Assembly: GCA_026315105.1 (NCBI GenBank)
Contig: CM048748.1
Location: 478,915,150-478,979,149 of the forward strand
Direction of reading: 5' to 3'
Length of the DNA stretch: 64,000 bases
From: Locusta migratoria
Lineage: Eukaryota; Arthropoda; Insecta; Orthoptera; Acrididae
A program made the position numbers and the translations under genes. The notes beneath the pieces were generated by a model, which saw only the letters and a program-made list of their open reading frames with translations, was not told the DNA's origin and ran no database searches. Positions 1 through 10,619 of this stretch are shown piece after piece; positions within the stretch are counted from its first letter, which is position 1, and each line of letters opens with the position of its first letter.

Positions 1-300
1 CGTGTTTGCCGGGGCGCCTGATGGACGGCAGGCGGCTGAGCGCGCGCCAGCGCCGTGTCCGCCGTCTGCAGCAGAGGGGTGGCAGCAGGTAGCAGGTAGC
101 AGCCGGCAGCAGGCAGGCAGCCGCGCGGCCGTCCTTACCGTACCGGTCAGCCGTTGACAGCCTCTCACACGGCAGCCACCCTCCTTTCACGGTGAGAATA
201 TACCTTGTCTTAACTCGACGTACTCGCATATGCTGGAATCTCACATGTTTTCGTTTCATGTAGAGCGGAATCCACGCTCTCTCGAGTATGGACAAGCATA
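1..300. other. GC-rich leading segment, function unknown
   Basis: The first 190 bases are GC- and CpG-rich with GCAGGTA/GCAGGCA-type short repeats. A sequence resembling a splice donor (GGTGAG at 191-196) follows, after which the composition turns AT-rich. This could be the end of a noncoding first exon of a gene lying outside the window, but no reading frame or promoter motif supports that. Confidence 0.15.
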
Positions 301-450
301 TAGGGGCGTCAATTAATTACGCGAGATGTTTTTGGAGTTTTTCGATTCCCCACCCCCCACCCCACTGATGGCATGTTCCTAGATTTGCACACACATCCCT
401 CCCCAAACCCACGTAAGATTTTTCAAAATGCGTATTTTAGTGTAAATGTG

Positions 451-573
451 TACTAACTTATACTAAAGGCAGCACAAACATCCATGCCCAAGGGAGGATT
501 CGAACCTCCGACGGTAACGGTCTCGAGCATCGCAGCATAGCGCCTCAATGCACTCGACCACTCCGCAGCGGCC
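451..573 (-). mobile_element. tRNA-derived SINE, head type B, 3' tail truncated
   Basis: On the minus strand this has a class-II tRNA-like head, a B box (complement of GGATTCGAACC at 496-506) and the start of the common body. The stem-loop tail is missing. Head type B is the variant with the ATTGAGGCGCTATGCT segment. No target-site duplication is visible. Confidence 0.75.
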
Positions 574-574
574 T

Positions 575-1045
575 AAGGAAGAAAAGAAGAGTCAACCATA
601 TTGAATGTCAACTATTAAAAATAAATCAATCTTTGACATCGATTTTATGAAAATTAACCAAATTTACTCCATGTAACCAAGTTGTGATAAACCTATGTAC
701 CTCAGTTATACTGCTGAGCTAAGTTTTTGTTATTTCATATAGTTTGGTTCTATTAATTTCTAGATTGGCCAATCTCATTCTATCTTACGTTGATTTTGTA
801 ATATTTGTTGTAAACATTTGAAAATGGCGTCGTAGTACGTTGAAACAGGTCGTGCGTATGATAAATGGAAAAGTCACTCTTGGCTTATCAGAATATTCTT
901 CACATTTCTCGCAAATAAATTCACCCTAGACAGTTGTACTCCTGGCCGGCAATATGTCGGATTATACAATTAGTGTGAAAACGGTAATCTGTGTTTCATT
1001 ACGTTTGCTTTATTTAACAAAACTCAATTTGCTATTTTTCAGTAG
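575..1045. other. Unannotated AT-rich stretch
   Basis: I see no long reading frame, RNA-like fold or repeat with a second copy in the window. Confidence 0.4.
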
Positions 1046-1074
1046 CTGTGACTTGTATATTCTTTTCCTTTTCC

Positions 1075-1343
1075 TTTTCCTTCTCCTGCACATGCAGGGT
1101 TGGCTCAGTGTTAATTCGGATTGGTCACGTTAATATTTTCGGGGTGGCCGGATGCCCTTCCTGTCGCCACGCAATGCCCCCCGCGAGAAAATGTCTGCGT
1201 ATATGTGTCAAAGTATAAAGCGTTATGAAATGTTTGCGAATCGAGTAACTGAGGCGGGACTTGGGGATCAGCCCGGTATTCACCTAGGGGGATGTGGAAA
1301 ACCACCTAAAAACCACATCCAGGCTGGATGGCACTCCGACCAC

Positions 1344-1345
<2 letters not shown>
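1075..1345 (+). repeat. Interspersed repeat related to 62,235-62,340
   Basis: The segment from CATGCAGGGT to GGATGCCCTTCCTG recurs near 62,260-62,330. Downstream there is a compound segment (CACATCCAGGCTGG) that ends directly in an ATT microsatellite at 1,345-1,375. The layout resembles a short nonautonomous retroelement with a simple-repeat tail. The small open frames here are not coding. Confidence 0.55.

Positions 1346-1375
<30 letters not shown>
1345..1375. repeat. (ATT)n microsatellite
   Basis: About ten ATT units in a row at the 3' edge of the preceding repeat, consistent with a retroelement tail. Confidence 0.9.
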
Positions 1376-1602
1376 GGCTTTTGGTTACAGTGACCATACA
1401 GCCAGTGGTTATTACAGTGGTATTATTACAATAGAATTGAAATTCTTCCAATGTATGTCACAATATTAATAGGTATAAAAGTAGAAAATTCATATGTACA
1501 AGTCATAAAACTCTACATATTTAACAGTACGAGTGACATATGTAAGACAACGAAAGTGTAAACAGCATAAGACCAAATGAGAGGTGCAAAGGCATATAAA
1601 AG
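1376..1602. other. Short gap before the LINE
   Basis: AT-rich, with no recognised feature. It may hold the 3' untranslated end of the minus-strand LINE that follows. Confidence 0.3.
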
Positions 1603-2773
1603 TCAAAATATAATATAAAATAACTTACGCAGTTTCAAGCTGTGCATGTCGAAGTTAAACACACCAGCTCTTAAATTAGAGCTGTATGCCGATGCTTCAA
1701 GGTAGTCCTTCAGTGAACTGTTCTTAAACTTGTCGAATCCATGAAGATGGACAGTGACACTTGTGGGGAGGGGATAACCCCTCGCAACCAGCGTTCTGTA
1801 GAATACACTTTGTACGGCCGTGTACTTGGTGCATGCCAGTACAATATGGTTGAGATCCGCCACTACCTTTGGATCTTTGTCGCAATGACCAGAAGCGATG
1901 GTTTTCAAACGGTGTAGGTGGGCAGGGTAACATCCATGTCCCTGTCTCATCCAAATGATAGACGTTGCATGACGTCTAGCAAGCGTCATCGATGAAAACC
2001 ATGGCCGAGAGGAGACATTTGGTTGTATAGCTGCCAGGTGTCCTACCTTAAACGCGTGAGAGAGGTGCCATTCTTGGTCCCAAGTGCGATAGGCAGCTTT
2101 CCGAATCGTCGATCGGAAGTCTGTATATGGAATCGGCGTGGGGCAGTGTTGTCCTTCCGTAATACTTCTCTTGGCAAGGCGGTCTACTGTTTCGTTATGG
2201 TGTATACCTTGATGTCCTTTAATCCAAAGCAAGGGGATGTCTATGCCCACTGTCTGTGCATTTGTTATGGCCACCTAGACGTCCAATATATATCTATTCG
2301 TTTGTTTGTCAAACGTCGGATGTTTTAATTTTTGCAGCATGCTTTGAGAGTCCGCGAGGATCAATATAGACTCAAATGTTCTTGTGCCGTAATAAATGGC
2401 CTCCCTGATGGCCAGTAACTCTGCCGTGTAAATAGATGACGCTGGAAGAAAGCGCAAACATTCGGTAGGTGCCGTTGGAGGAGCAAAAGAAGGCGTATCC
2501 CACCCCTGCTTTAGTTTTGGAGCCGTCAGTATAGATGTGAACATGCTGTGGCCAGTTGCGGAGAAGAAACTGTTCCACGTCGACAGTGATGTTGGTCCCC
2601 GTTGTGTAGTCGGGTGGCAAGTGTGTCACCGGGACTGGGTTGAAAATCAGATGATACGAATAACGGAAGCAAGGAAGTTTGGCGTCCTGTATGATGAGTG
2701 GGAAGAGGTGTCTCCATTTCTCATAGCTGCGAACCAGTAAAGGAACTCGGGTCATGCCTCTTCTGTGATGCAT
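1603..2773 (-). pseudogene. LINE-P RNase H and C-terminal region
   Basis: Three overlapping minus-strand frames together make an RNase H domain. The first catalytic Asp is in YTDGSK (about 2,540), the Glu in TAELLAIREA, the second Asp in LADSQSM and the last Asp in HNETVDRLAK (about 2,200). A segment with spaced His and Cys follows. Frame changes near 2,275 and 2,520 show decay. Confidence 0.8.
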
Positions 2774-2974
2774 TTCTGTAAGTCTTCAAAATTGGCGCTT
2801 CGTTTTGAGAGAGGCACAATCAAATATTGACTCTCGGCTGAGGAGGAAAATATCGGACATTTCAGACGCTTCCACTAGCAAGGCGTTGGTGGGTATTGAC
2901 TTCATACCTCCGAGAACAAGACGAAGCATTCTGTACTGGAGGACATCTAAATTGCGCAGGGCCAACTGCGCTGC

Positions 2975-3178
2975 GCCGGCCGCGGTCGCCCAGGGGACTG
3001 AGGCACTCCAGTCACGGTCTGCACGGCCACTACGGTCGGGGGTTCGAATGCCCCCTCGGGCATGGATATTTGTGCCGTCCTTAGGGTTAGCTAGTTCATA
3101 AGTAGTTTGTAAGTTTAGGGACTGATAACCCCGCAGTTAAGTCCCATAAGCTGTACAAACATTTGAACATTTGAACAT
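2975..3178 (+). mobile_element. SINE head type A, full length, with TSD
   Basis: The copy begins GCCGGCCGCGG, carries tRNA-like A and B box regions, then the body (GTAGTTTGTAAGTTTAGG), the stem-loop and the CATTTGAA tail. It lies inside LINE-P in the opposite orientation. An 8-bp target-site duplication TGCGCTGC flanks it at 2,967-2,974 and 3,179-3,186. Confidence 0.9.
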
Positions 3179-3730
3179 TGCGCTGCAGTGGCGTAGACGA
3201 TACTGCCATAATCTGAAACAGAGCGGATCAAGACCTTATATAGAGTCAGGAGTGCCGTCGCGTCGGCTCCACACCAAACTCTGGCAAGCATGTACAGGAT
3301 ATTTGCAGTAGTGTCCAAGAGATACTCAAAATGGCGCGTACACGTCAGTTTGCTGTCGAAATAAACACCAAGGAACTTAGCATATGACCGAACAGGCAGT
3401 TTGTATGGATCGAGCTGAAGGACTGTAGAGACATAATTCTGTCGTTTCCTCGTGAATATCACCACAGTAGATTTTTCGGGCGAGAGCGTGAGCCCGTGTT
3501 CTAACTCCAATTCAGCCAGTTTTTCACATGCACTAGTACGCCATATGTTTGTCACCCAAAAGCACGACGAGTGGGCGTATGTACAAATGTCGTCCGCGTA
3601 CTGAAGAACTTAGATAGTAGGGTGAAAGATAGTCTAAGTCGGCAACATACAAGGCGTATAATATCGCACCTTGCGGGAGGCCACGGGAAACAATTCGTGG
3701 GCCATGAAACACATTGTCCTGGTCACGCAT
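3115..3730 (-). pseudogene. LINE-P reverse transcriptase, C-terminal part, frameshifted
   Basis: Two overlapping frames carry RT block 4 (SRGLPQGA), the YADD catalytic motif (3,589-3,600) and the thumb region (SVSDYGSIVY). The YADD codons are out of frame with the upstream block, so at least one indel lies between 3,600 and 3,660. The last residues of the downstream frame come from the tail of an inserted SINE. Confidence 0.8.
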
Positions 3731-3777
3731 ATAAACAGTGCGGCAACAAAGTAATCTGTATATAATTCTTAACCTCT

Positions 3778-4377
3778 TTAGCGGGAGAGCAAAAGTTGCA
3801 ATTTATTTATAAGTTTATGTATCAAAACATTGTCATAAGCCCCCGAAAAATCAAGAAAGAGAGCCGTCAAATGCCCATTTGTCAGGAACGTTTTTTCGAT
3901 GTCCATAGCAAGAGATGTTATATTATCATAAATGGTCTTCCCCTTGCGAAAACCGTATTGTGTCCGCGGGAACAGGTCGTGATGCTCTAACCACCTTTCT
4001 AACAGGACCTTGAGGAGACGTTCAAAGGTATTACACACACATGACGACAATGCAATCGGGAGATACGACGTCGCCCGACTCGGGTCTTTTCCAAGTTTCA
4101 GTATAGGAACCAATACCTGAGTGGTCCAGTCGGTTGGAACATACCCCTCTGTCAAGATGTCATTAAAGATAATCAAAAGAATAAGTTTTGCATCATCAGA
4201 CAAATTGCCTATCATGGAGTAATGGATCTGGTCATGCCCGGGTGATGCGTCGGTCGTGGGTGGCAGCGCACTATTGAGTTCAGCGAGGGAGAACGGTGAG
4301 GTGAGATCATCTTGATCTTCAACGGCGACATTTGTCGTGGGATCAATGGGTTCTTGCATGCCCGTAGGCACAGACAA
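3778..4377 (-). pseudogene. LINE-P reverse transcriptase, N-terminal part
   Basis: A 199-residue open segment holds RT blocks 0 to 3: a PGHDQIHYSMIG-like segment, the VLVPILKLGKDP segment, the QYGFRKGKTIYDN block and the first catalytic block LFLDFSGAYDNV, whose Asp is conserved. Upstream DNA to about 4,450 still reads like LINE sequence in another frame and is cut off by a tRNA-like SINE fragment. Confidence 0.85.
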
Positions 4378-4464
4378 ATATGTTACTCTGTGCCGTAGGA
4401 GGTGCTACAATGTCGGCAAACTCGTCAATCCAGATCTGCAACCGCTTGGGCTCCGACCCCCCTT

Positions 4465-4548
4465 GTTAACCCGCCGGGTGGATTCGTACCGGGGCCGGTA
4501 CGCCTAAGCAGTGCGTTAGAGAGCACGGCTAACCGAGCGGCTCAGTTA
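4465..4548 (-). mobile_element. tRNA-like SINE head of a different family
   Basis: The minus strand shows a tRNA-like segment with an A-box-like stretch (TTAGCCGTGCTCTC) and a B box (GGTACGAATCC, complement at 4,480-4,490). It does not carry the common SINE body, so it is a separate family or a head-only fragment. Confidence 0.5.
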
Positions 4549-4849
4549 AGACTTGTATATATAGTATAAATAATACAAAATATAAATAATGCAAAGTCTT
4601 GACTGGTGGAAGAAAAACCTATTTCGCAACAAAACCTGTAAAATTAAATCTTTTTAAGGTGCACGTCTGTATCCTTTGATTCGTCATCTCCTAGCGATAA
4701 AACTACAGAAGTTGTGGAAGAGTATGAAAGACCATTTTGAATACCTCAAATCTAAGGTAGGGTTAGTGACTGCCCGTCATTCAGGAGACCATAAATGTAC
4801 CACAGCAGCAGTGTTTCCTTGGAGTAGTGCTACGGTAAAAAATGTCCGT

Positions 4850-5215
4850 TGTGAACGCGCGTGAAAAGGACGCTCCTTTGGCCGAAGCCGAGCGAGCGGC
4901 CTGTCCTGGTCTTCTGTTGACGCGGCTTGCGTGAGAGGCGCGCGGGTGGCAGCGCTGGTGCGTCTGAGCGAACGACGGACCGGCTGCTGCGTTACTCTGC
5001 CGTGTTTGGACAACTGCGATTGTGCGTTACTCAGCGATGATGAGGACAACAGCTTTACCGGCGCGTTCAGCTGGCCAGCACTGGCGAGTCAGCTGCGTCG
5101 ATTGAACTGCAGCAACGGCGAGTATAGAAAGGGACGGGCAGAGGAGCTACGTAGTTCCGAATGTCGCTTCGAGGGGAAGGCCTCACACACGGCTCAGATT
5201 TTCCACGCCATTTGA
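4850..5215. other. GC-rich block, unclassified
   Basis: CpG content rises sharply over about 360 bases, with open frames on both strands, none of which I recognise. Open frames are expected by chance in GC-rich DNA. It could be a CpG-rich regulatory segment or an unrecognised repeat. Confidence 0.25.
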
Positions 5216-5970
5216 GAAGACCCAAAAACTTAGCATTCTTACATATTTCGGGTCTACACCCCTCCGTTTTCGAGAAAATCAGCCTTAAACGGTATGAGGA
5301 GTAATCGACTTAAAATTGATGGGATCAATAGGTAACTTATGCAGAGCATTTTCCATCATGACGTATGGGGTTCACAACAGCATACTTTTCCAGAAATTGA
5401 GGCAAGACAATTTCACAACTGCCTCTAATGCACACACATGGTAAACGGTTTTTGCCGATAGCAGTGATAACGCGACGAACCAGGTAACTTGCTATCTAGT
5501 AGACTTGCACATAATAATTCGCGATCGGGAGTGCTCACTTTAGTTCGCGGCTCTGCCGCCAACTAGTTCGTTTTTTAGTTCGACCGCTCCCAGTGACGGC
5601 TGAGCGGCGTGGTCTGCGCATGCAGGTGGAGGGAGAAGTTCCCCCACCTAGCTGCTTCCTGCGCTTGCTGCTTGAGCCGCTAACGATATCACGCAAACCA
5701 AACGAAACAGTTTGTGGATAATTTCTCGCGATTAAGTTTAGAGTTATCTCTATATCTTGGCATTATGCAATTTATTAGATATTACAGGGTGCAGAATACT
5801 TCAAAACATAAATTTTGTAGCACTGAACTATGTAATCTAGCAGGCAAACGCTCACCTCGAAATGGCTCTCATCAGCAGAAAGCAAACACGTGATTCTTAA
5901 TTCTACTACGTGCCCAGCGGTCTTCGAAAAGAATCCTACGAAGTAAGAAGCGAGATACGTTTGGCATAAT
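5216..5970. other. Unclassified stretch with scattered TTCGCGA/AGTTCG motifs
   Basis: AGTTCG and TTCGCGA motifs recur at 5,517-5,590 before the ordered minisatellite. An imperfect hairpin (GGTGGAGGGA pairing with TTCCCCCACC) lies near 5,627-5,650. No gene seen. Confidence 0.35.
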
Positions 5971-6126
5971 AGTTTGCGACTAGTGATGCATGTTTTAGTT
6001 CGCGACTGATCGCACATATTTTAGTTCGCCACCGATCGCGCATATTTTAGTTCGCGACCGATCGCGCATATTTTAGTTTGCGACCGATCTCGCATATTTT
6101 AGTTCGCGACCGGTAGCTCTCCTTTT
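5971..6126. repeat. 26-bp minisatellite, six copies
   Basis: Six head-to-tail units start at 5,971, 5,997, 6,023, 6,049, 6,075 and 6,101. Each begins AGTTCGCGAC and ends ATATTTT or similar. The consensus contains CGCGA-CCGA-TCGCG, so each unit can form a 5-bp stem with a 4-base loop. Units differ at a few positions; the sixth is the most diverged. Confidence 0.9.
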
Positions 6127-6984
6127 AGTTCACAGCTCAGTCGCGAAGTAGGTCGCTCTTTTCAAAAGTTCTTCCGCTCGTTTTGACTTTTGCTACCGCT
6201 ACTAAAAGAGCTCTTTCTTTTGTTATGACAGCTTTTTTATATAATGATCAGTGTTGCCCAAGCGCTCTTCCGAACTAGTTCGTTCGCGAACTACACAAGA
6301 CTGCTATTTACTAGTGGTTGACTATATTCTACGTTCAGGGTAATTTGTGAAATATTACATCATTTACATCGCCGTAACAGGTGTTTTGTGAATCAGTGTC
6401 TTTAAATTCACCCATTGAATAAGAAGGTTTCATCTGTTTCCCAAATACAGATTTTGGTGATATACACGATAAACTCTCCTAACTTTTCACTTTTTTTAGT
6501 ACATTTTGATGTGGATAGATAAACTAAACATTTTGATCAGACTACAGAACTTTCTCTGTGGTATGTTGTACACAATGAAAGAAGGAATATAATTTTCACA
6601 TCATATTTTCTTTGCTTCATAAAATTTTTAATAGTGGCCGAAGTATTCGTGCAAATGGTGCAACATCGGCACGAACGAAATGTTATGAAAATAGGAAGAT
6701 ATGCACGCCTGCATTATCTTCGACCACCTGACGTTAAAGCTACTATGTTAGAAAAAGTTCGCTCTATTTTTCTGATACGATTTTTTCCCCTGCAGATTGG
6801 CCCTTAGTAAAGTGAACACTTCAGAGGCATGCCTTACCGATAGTTTTTCTTTTAGAATCTCCCTTACACCATTTGGTAAGAAAACTGGCTGGAATTGCAA
6901 TATACGCGCCCTTTTAACATTTTTATCATATCTCAATTTCCCTGAAAATTCATTTTCACGTTCTCAAAATTAATTATATATAAA

Positions 6985-6988
<4 letters not shown>
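6127..6988. other. AT-rich stretch, nothing recognised
   Basis: A few further AGTTCG-type motifs occur near 6,266-6,292. No coding segment or repeat with a second copy was found. Confidence 0.35.

Positions 6989-7070
<82 letters not shown>
6989..7070. repeat. Compound (AT)n(GT)n microsatellite
   Basis: About 19 AT units run directly into about 21 GT units. Confidence 0.95.
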
Positions 7071-7071
<1 letters not shown>

Positions 7072-7148
7072 AGAGACAATAGCCATCTTTTTTGATCCTG
7101 CAATCAATATCAATTCATATTCACAGAATGTATGACATTAACTGTGAA

Positions 7149-7300
7149 TGGGTAAAGTTGAAACTATATACCCAGCTGGGATTCAATCCCGGGCCACCTC
7201 ATTGCTAGACGGTTGTGCTTACTGCTGTACCACTGGGGACACAAGTGCGCGGTTTCTGTAGCTCGCCTCCTGCCAGATACTAATTCTCAACTTTTCCCTG
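7149..7300 (-). mobile_element. tRNA-like SINE, left arm of an inverted pair
   Basis: The minus strand contains a tRNA-like head (AGTGGTACAGCAG as A box, GGATTGAATCCC as B box) and ends TTTCAACTTTACCCA. The same 152-base unit recurs in opposite orientation at 7,614-7,765. The shared lead CAGGGAAAAGTTGAG shows both copies cover the same interval. The family is distinct from types A to D. Confidence 0.65.
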
Positions 7301-7613
7301 CCCGCTATTATGGTCCGCGCATAGATGTGGAGCGACAGGCAAGGCACGCAGGGGAGGAACTACGGCGGAGCCTGCAGGAGAACCGTTGGTGGCCCTGGGG
7401 CAGACTCGCGCCCAGAGAATGAACGCTAGCGGCTGCCAGTGCGGCAGTGGAGGGGGTGCGCGGAACGGCAGGAAACGGCACCGCCGTCCTACGTGACTCA
7501 CACTACAGTCGAACTCACACCGATCGTTTTCTAGACTGCGGGGCCAGTGCTAGGCCCTTACTCTTAGGGGAATCAGGATGAAAAACAAAAAGCATGTTGT
7601 GAGTAATATTGGC
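7301..7613. repeat. GC-rich spacer with a diverged relative at 46,165-46,345
   Basis: The portion around 7,405-7,495 (CCAGAGAATGAACG through GGAGGGGGTG to CCTACGTGA) lines up by eye with 46,240-46,340 at roughly 70% identity. It sits between the two inverted SINE copies. The small frames here are probably not coding. Confidence 0.45.
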
Positions 7614-7765
7614 CAGGGAAAAGTTGAGCAATTGTATCAGTCGGGAGGCGAGCTAGAGTAGTCCGTGCAGTTGCGAGGATCGCGGTGGCGCAGTGCCGTT
7701 ACTGCCTAGCGAGCAGGAGGCCCACGCTCGAATGCCGGCTCAGTGCGTAATTTCAACTTTACCCA
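7614..7765 (+). mobile_element. tRNA-like SINE, right arm of the inverted pair
   Basis: Matches the reverse complement of 7,149-7,300 from CAGGGAAAAGTTGAG to TTTCAACTTTACCCA. The tRNA-like part runs from about 7,681 to 7,735, with GTGGCGCAGTGCC as A box and CGCTCGAATGCC as B box. Confidence 0.65.
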
Positions 7766-8247
7766 CTGGCAGTCCAGTCAGTTCCGAGGACAAAGTTGAC
7801 CGTCTGACTCGAGCTGCTGGTGTCGCCGTGCACCGGCTGACCTGCAGCGCCGGTGGCTGCTGGCAGGGCCGCCGCCCACACCCCTCACCCTCGCCTATTG
7901 TGCGCGGCGCCACACACATCGGGACAGGCGGAGCATAAACAAGTTACGAATGGAAGGGCAACAGCGCCGTGTTTGCCCCGGCCGATCAGCTCGCGCTCCG
8001 CAAGCGCCTTCCGCTTCTGACGCAGCAGTGCCACTGTACAGGCGCAGTACAGTGCTACAAAAACAGTCAACTAGCTGCAGGTACTCTGAAATTAAGAACA
8101 ATTCTCATTCCAGACAATAACCTTACACGGTTCATCCTGGTTCATTAAAACTGTCCGCTTGACTATATATATGAGGGCGTGGAGTGGGCTGAGCTACCTC
8201 GCCAGTATTGCACTGCCCTCATGCTAATCACGGCCCATCATCACAGC

Positions 8248-8422
8248 CTGTAGAGTCGCGCAGGATAAGGTGAACGATGCGCAGAGACGAGTCTTCGTCA
8301 GTCCCCTCCACTGCCGCCTGCCGGCCAGAGAGCTGGTTGGGCGCTGCCCGCCCCTCCCGCCGGCCGCCACCCCACCACACGCACTCCCAGCAGTCTGCGC
8401 ATCTACCGGCCAATTTATCCTG
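8248..8422 (-). repeat. GC-rich interspersed repeat, copy 1
   Basis: The reverse complement matches 59,519-59,750 at both ends: AGGATAAATTGGCCGGTAGA against AGGATAAAATGGCCGGTAGA at one end, and ACTCGTCTCTGCGCATCG against ACTCGTCTCTGCACATCG at the other. The middle is more diverged and shorter here (175 against 232 bases). No protein similarity seen. Confidence 0.7.
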
Positions 8423-8620
8423 TGTGTACTCCACCCCGTCTCCTACGTTCCGTGACGTGAGGCGTGCCAGGACAGCTCACTCGGTTGACTGCTTGCCCAC
8501 AAATGTCAGATCACTTATTCAAATTCTGATACGTCATAAAGTTTTCAATCTGCATGGAAGTTTCGTATCAGCTTATACTCCACATCAAAGTGACGATATC
8601 AATCAATCCAAATTTTCCCA

Positions 8621-9500
8621 TTTCTAGCAGCAAAATAGTTTTGGTAGTACCCTTAAAAGATTTTACCTTATTTCACCCACTTAATGGTTGAATTTCCAAA
8701 AAATATCGAAACATGTGTTGTTAAAGTTCCAGTCTAAAACCTACATCCGAATTTTGTATTTCTTGATTCAAAATTGCCTGAATGGCGACGTATTTTGAAA
8801 ATAATGATCATGCCCTATTTCACTTACTCTCTTAGGGATGGGAATATGGAAAAATCGCTGATGCCTACTGCATCAGGAACAACGTCTCCAAGTTACAAGT
8901 TTCTATCGTCTGTAGATGCACTTTAAAGCGCCGTTTTGTGTCTTTTAGAAACGGATGGAGAACACCAAATTTCGTCCTACCGCTATGGCACTTTTCTTGA
9001 TAGTTTTACTTTTCAAACTGCAATATGCACTTTTTTTTTATTCGTACGCTCGATGCAGAAAAAGAACTGAAGAATGTGCATCACGTTTCGCTGAATGTAA
9101 CCTCTTTGTTATTATAGTGTCAGAAGTCATCGCTGGTTTTCAGTCCAAATTTTATGAAAGCTGACGATTTTTAACCGCTATATCTTCCACCCTGTTACAG
9201 CTTTCGACACGGAACTCCTATGCTGTACAACGGGAGACTTTGTAATACTACAACACAGAGAGATCGTTCGTCTCCACCGTGTAGTTTTTGCTGAAGAGCA
9301 AAATATTGACACCTACAAGTAGAATTTCATATAAGCCGGTAACTGTCAGCTCCCATATCTTCCACCTCCTTATCGATATCAAGCCTCTACCACTATAGTG
9401 CACAATGGGAGACTGGTGCGTACTACCACTATTCGTTTGCTATGTGCAGTTTTGGCTAAAGATTGAAGTATAAGCACAAACATCTTAATTTTTATATAAA
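8621..9500 (+). repeat. Long interspersed repeat, copy 1
   Basis: About 880 bases match 34,921-36,185 in the same orientation, for example TCTTAGGGATGGGAATATGG, CTTTTCAAACTGCAATATGC and GTTTTGGCT. Related short frames (8,955-9,164 and 35,286-35,468) carry the peptide LLFKLQYAL, but both are short and full of changes. The repeat class is unknown; no TIR, LTR or RT motif was found. Confidence 0.75.
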
Positions 9501-9539
9501 GATAATTACAGATATCACTTAAAATTAAATTTCTCTCGA

Positions 9540-10225
9540 TACTGTCTGCCATAATTCGCTGTAGTTTTGTTTTATTTTATTAATAAAAAAAGTAGTGCAT
9601 TTTCACGGAAACGTCTCTATGAATGTGTTGTGACGCTAATTCTGGACTCTCGTGCGAATTAACTGAGCTACCGGCACTATTACCGAAGGTTCCTTTGGCT
9701 GCTAAGGAGGAGTGTATGACGGGGCCCCTCGAATTCTCGTCGTACGGTGAGGCCGCAAGTAGACTTGGCGTTTCCCGGAAGGGATCGACATTAATGGTCA
9801 CGTTTCTGGCGCGCCGAGACCCGCGGATTTCACGCCCTTTGATTTTTCACGTGGGAGTGGTTGAAAGGCGAGGCCTACAGAGGAACCACAATGGGCGATC
9901 CGATCATTTGGACGCGAATGGCGGAGGCGGCCTTCAAAGAACAGCGCGTGCGCGTTCAAGCAGGGCTGCCTTCTGCGAAAATCAACTTGACCGTTCCTCT
10001 ATGATATTTCTGGACTTACATTCTGACTGCCATCACTCTGTAAGTGCACTTGTTAGAAGGGGTAGTTATTAGATTTAAGTTATATACCCTACTGCCTCGT
10101 AAATTGCTTCAAATTCCTTCGGAAATACTTTACATCTCAGTAAACTCGAAATCGCGGGGAGAAAAGGTTAGAATGGCACGAAGAGAATTTTCAGTTTTGT
10201 TGCTAATATCTACTTCATTTTCCGG
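9540..10225. other. No supported gene
   Basis: A 149-codon frame at 9,623-10,072 has no recognisable motif and overlaps an open frame on the other strand in GC-rich DNA. I do not call it a gene. Confidence 0.3.
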
Positions 10226-10227
10226 TC

Positions 10228-10282
10228 ATATATGTATGTATGTATGTATGTGTGTGTGTGTGTGTGTGCGTGTGTGTGTGTA
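10228..10282. repeat. (GTAT)n(GT)n microsatellite
   Basis: Four to five TATG units pass into a GT array with one GC interruption. Confidence 0.9.
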
Positions 10283-10619
10283 GTCACGGTTGAAATAAGA
10301 TAATGTATGTATATATGACACCAAATCTGTGTGTTATTTAGAATGATTAAGTGAACGACTAAATCGTGTGACATTCGAACGTGAAGTAGTGCAGCATAAA
10401 ATTCTGCTATGCGTCTGTATAGAAGCGCCTTATGTAATCGATAAAACTGCGAGAGCAATATAGTGTGTATATAAAAAATTAAAGTCATGTTAGGTGATGG
10501 TACTAGGCGAAAGTAAATGAATAGAATAAGGAACTATAATTTTCTTCCAAATGTTTCCTTCATAGATTCATATTGTTCATAGATAATGTGTTCAAAACAA
10601 TAGACTAGCAGGCTGAAAT

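Larger units (their letters stand above)
1603..4450 (-). mobile_element. LINE-P: I-like non-LTR retrotransposon ORF2 remnant with RNase H
   Basis: This minus-strand LINE is 5'-truncated and broken by frameshifts. Reverse transcriptase runs from about 4,377 to 3,115, with motifs such as HDQIHY, TQYGFRKGK, LFLDFSGAYD and SRGLPQGA; the catalytic YADD lies at 3,589-3,600 in a frame different from its neighbours. RNase H runs from about 2,773 to 2,000 and shows all four acidic positions (HIYTDGSK, YTAELLAIREA, LADSQSM, HNETVDRLAK). A His/Cys-rich C-terminal segment follows to 1,603. An RNase H after the RT is typical of the I group. Lost frames, a SINE insertion and the missing endonuclease make it inactive. 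Clade placement is inferred from motifs. Confidence 0.85.

Noticed and set aside
6249..6295. CAGTGTTGCCCAAG as a possible hAT transposon terminus
   Set aside because: I found no matching inverted end or 8-bp duplication nearby.
9623..10072. 149-codon plus frame with acceptable composition
   Set aside because: No motif, an antiparallel open frame over the same DNA, and no start context or splice signals to support it.
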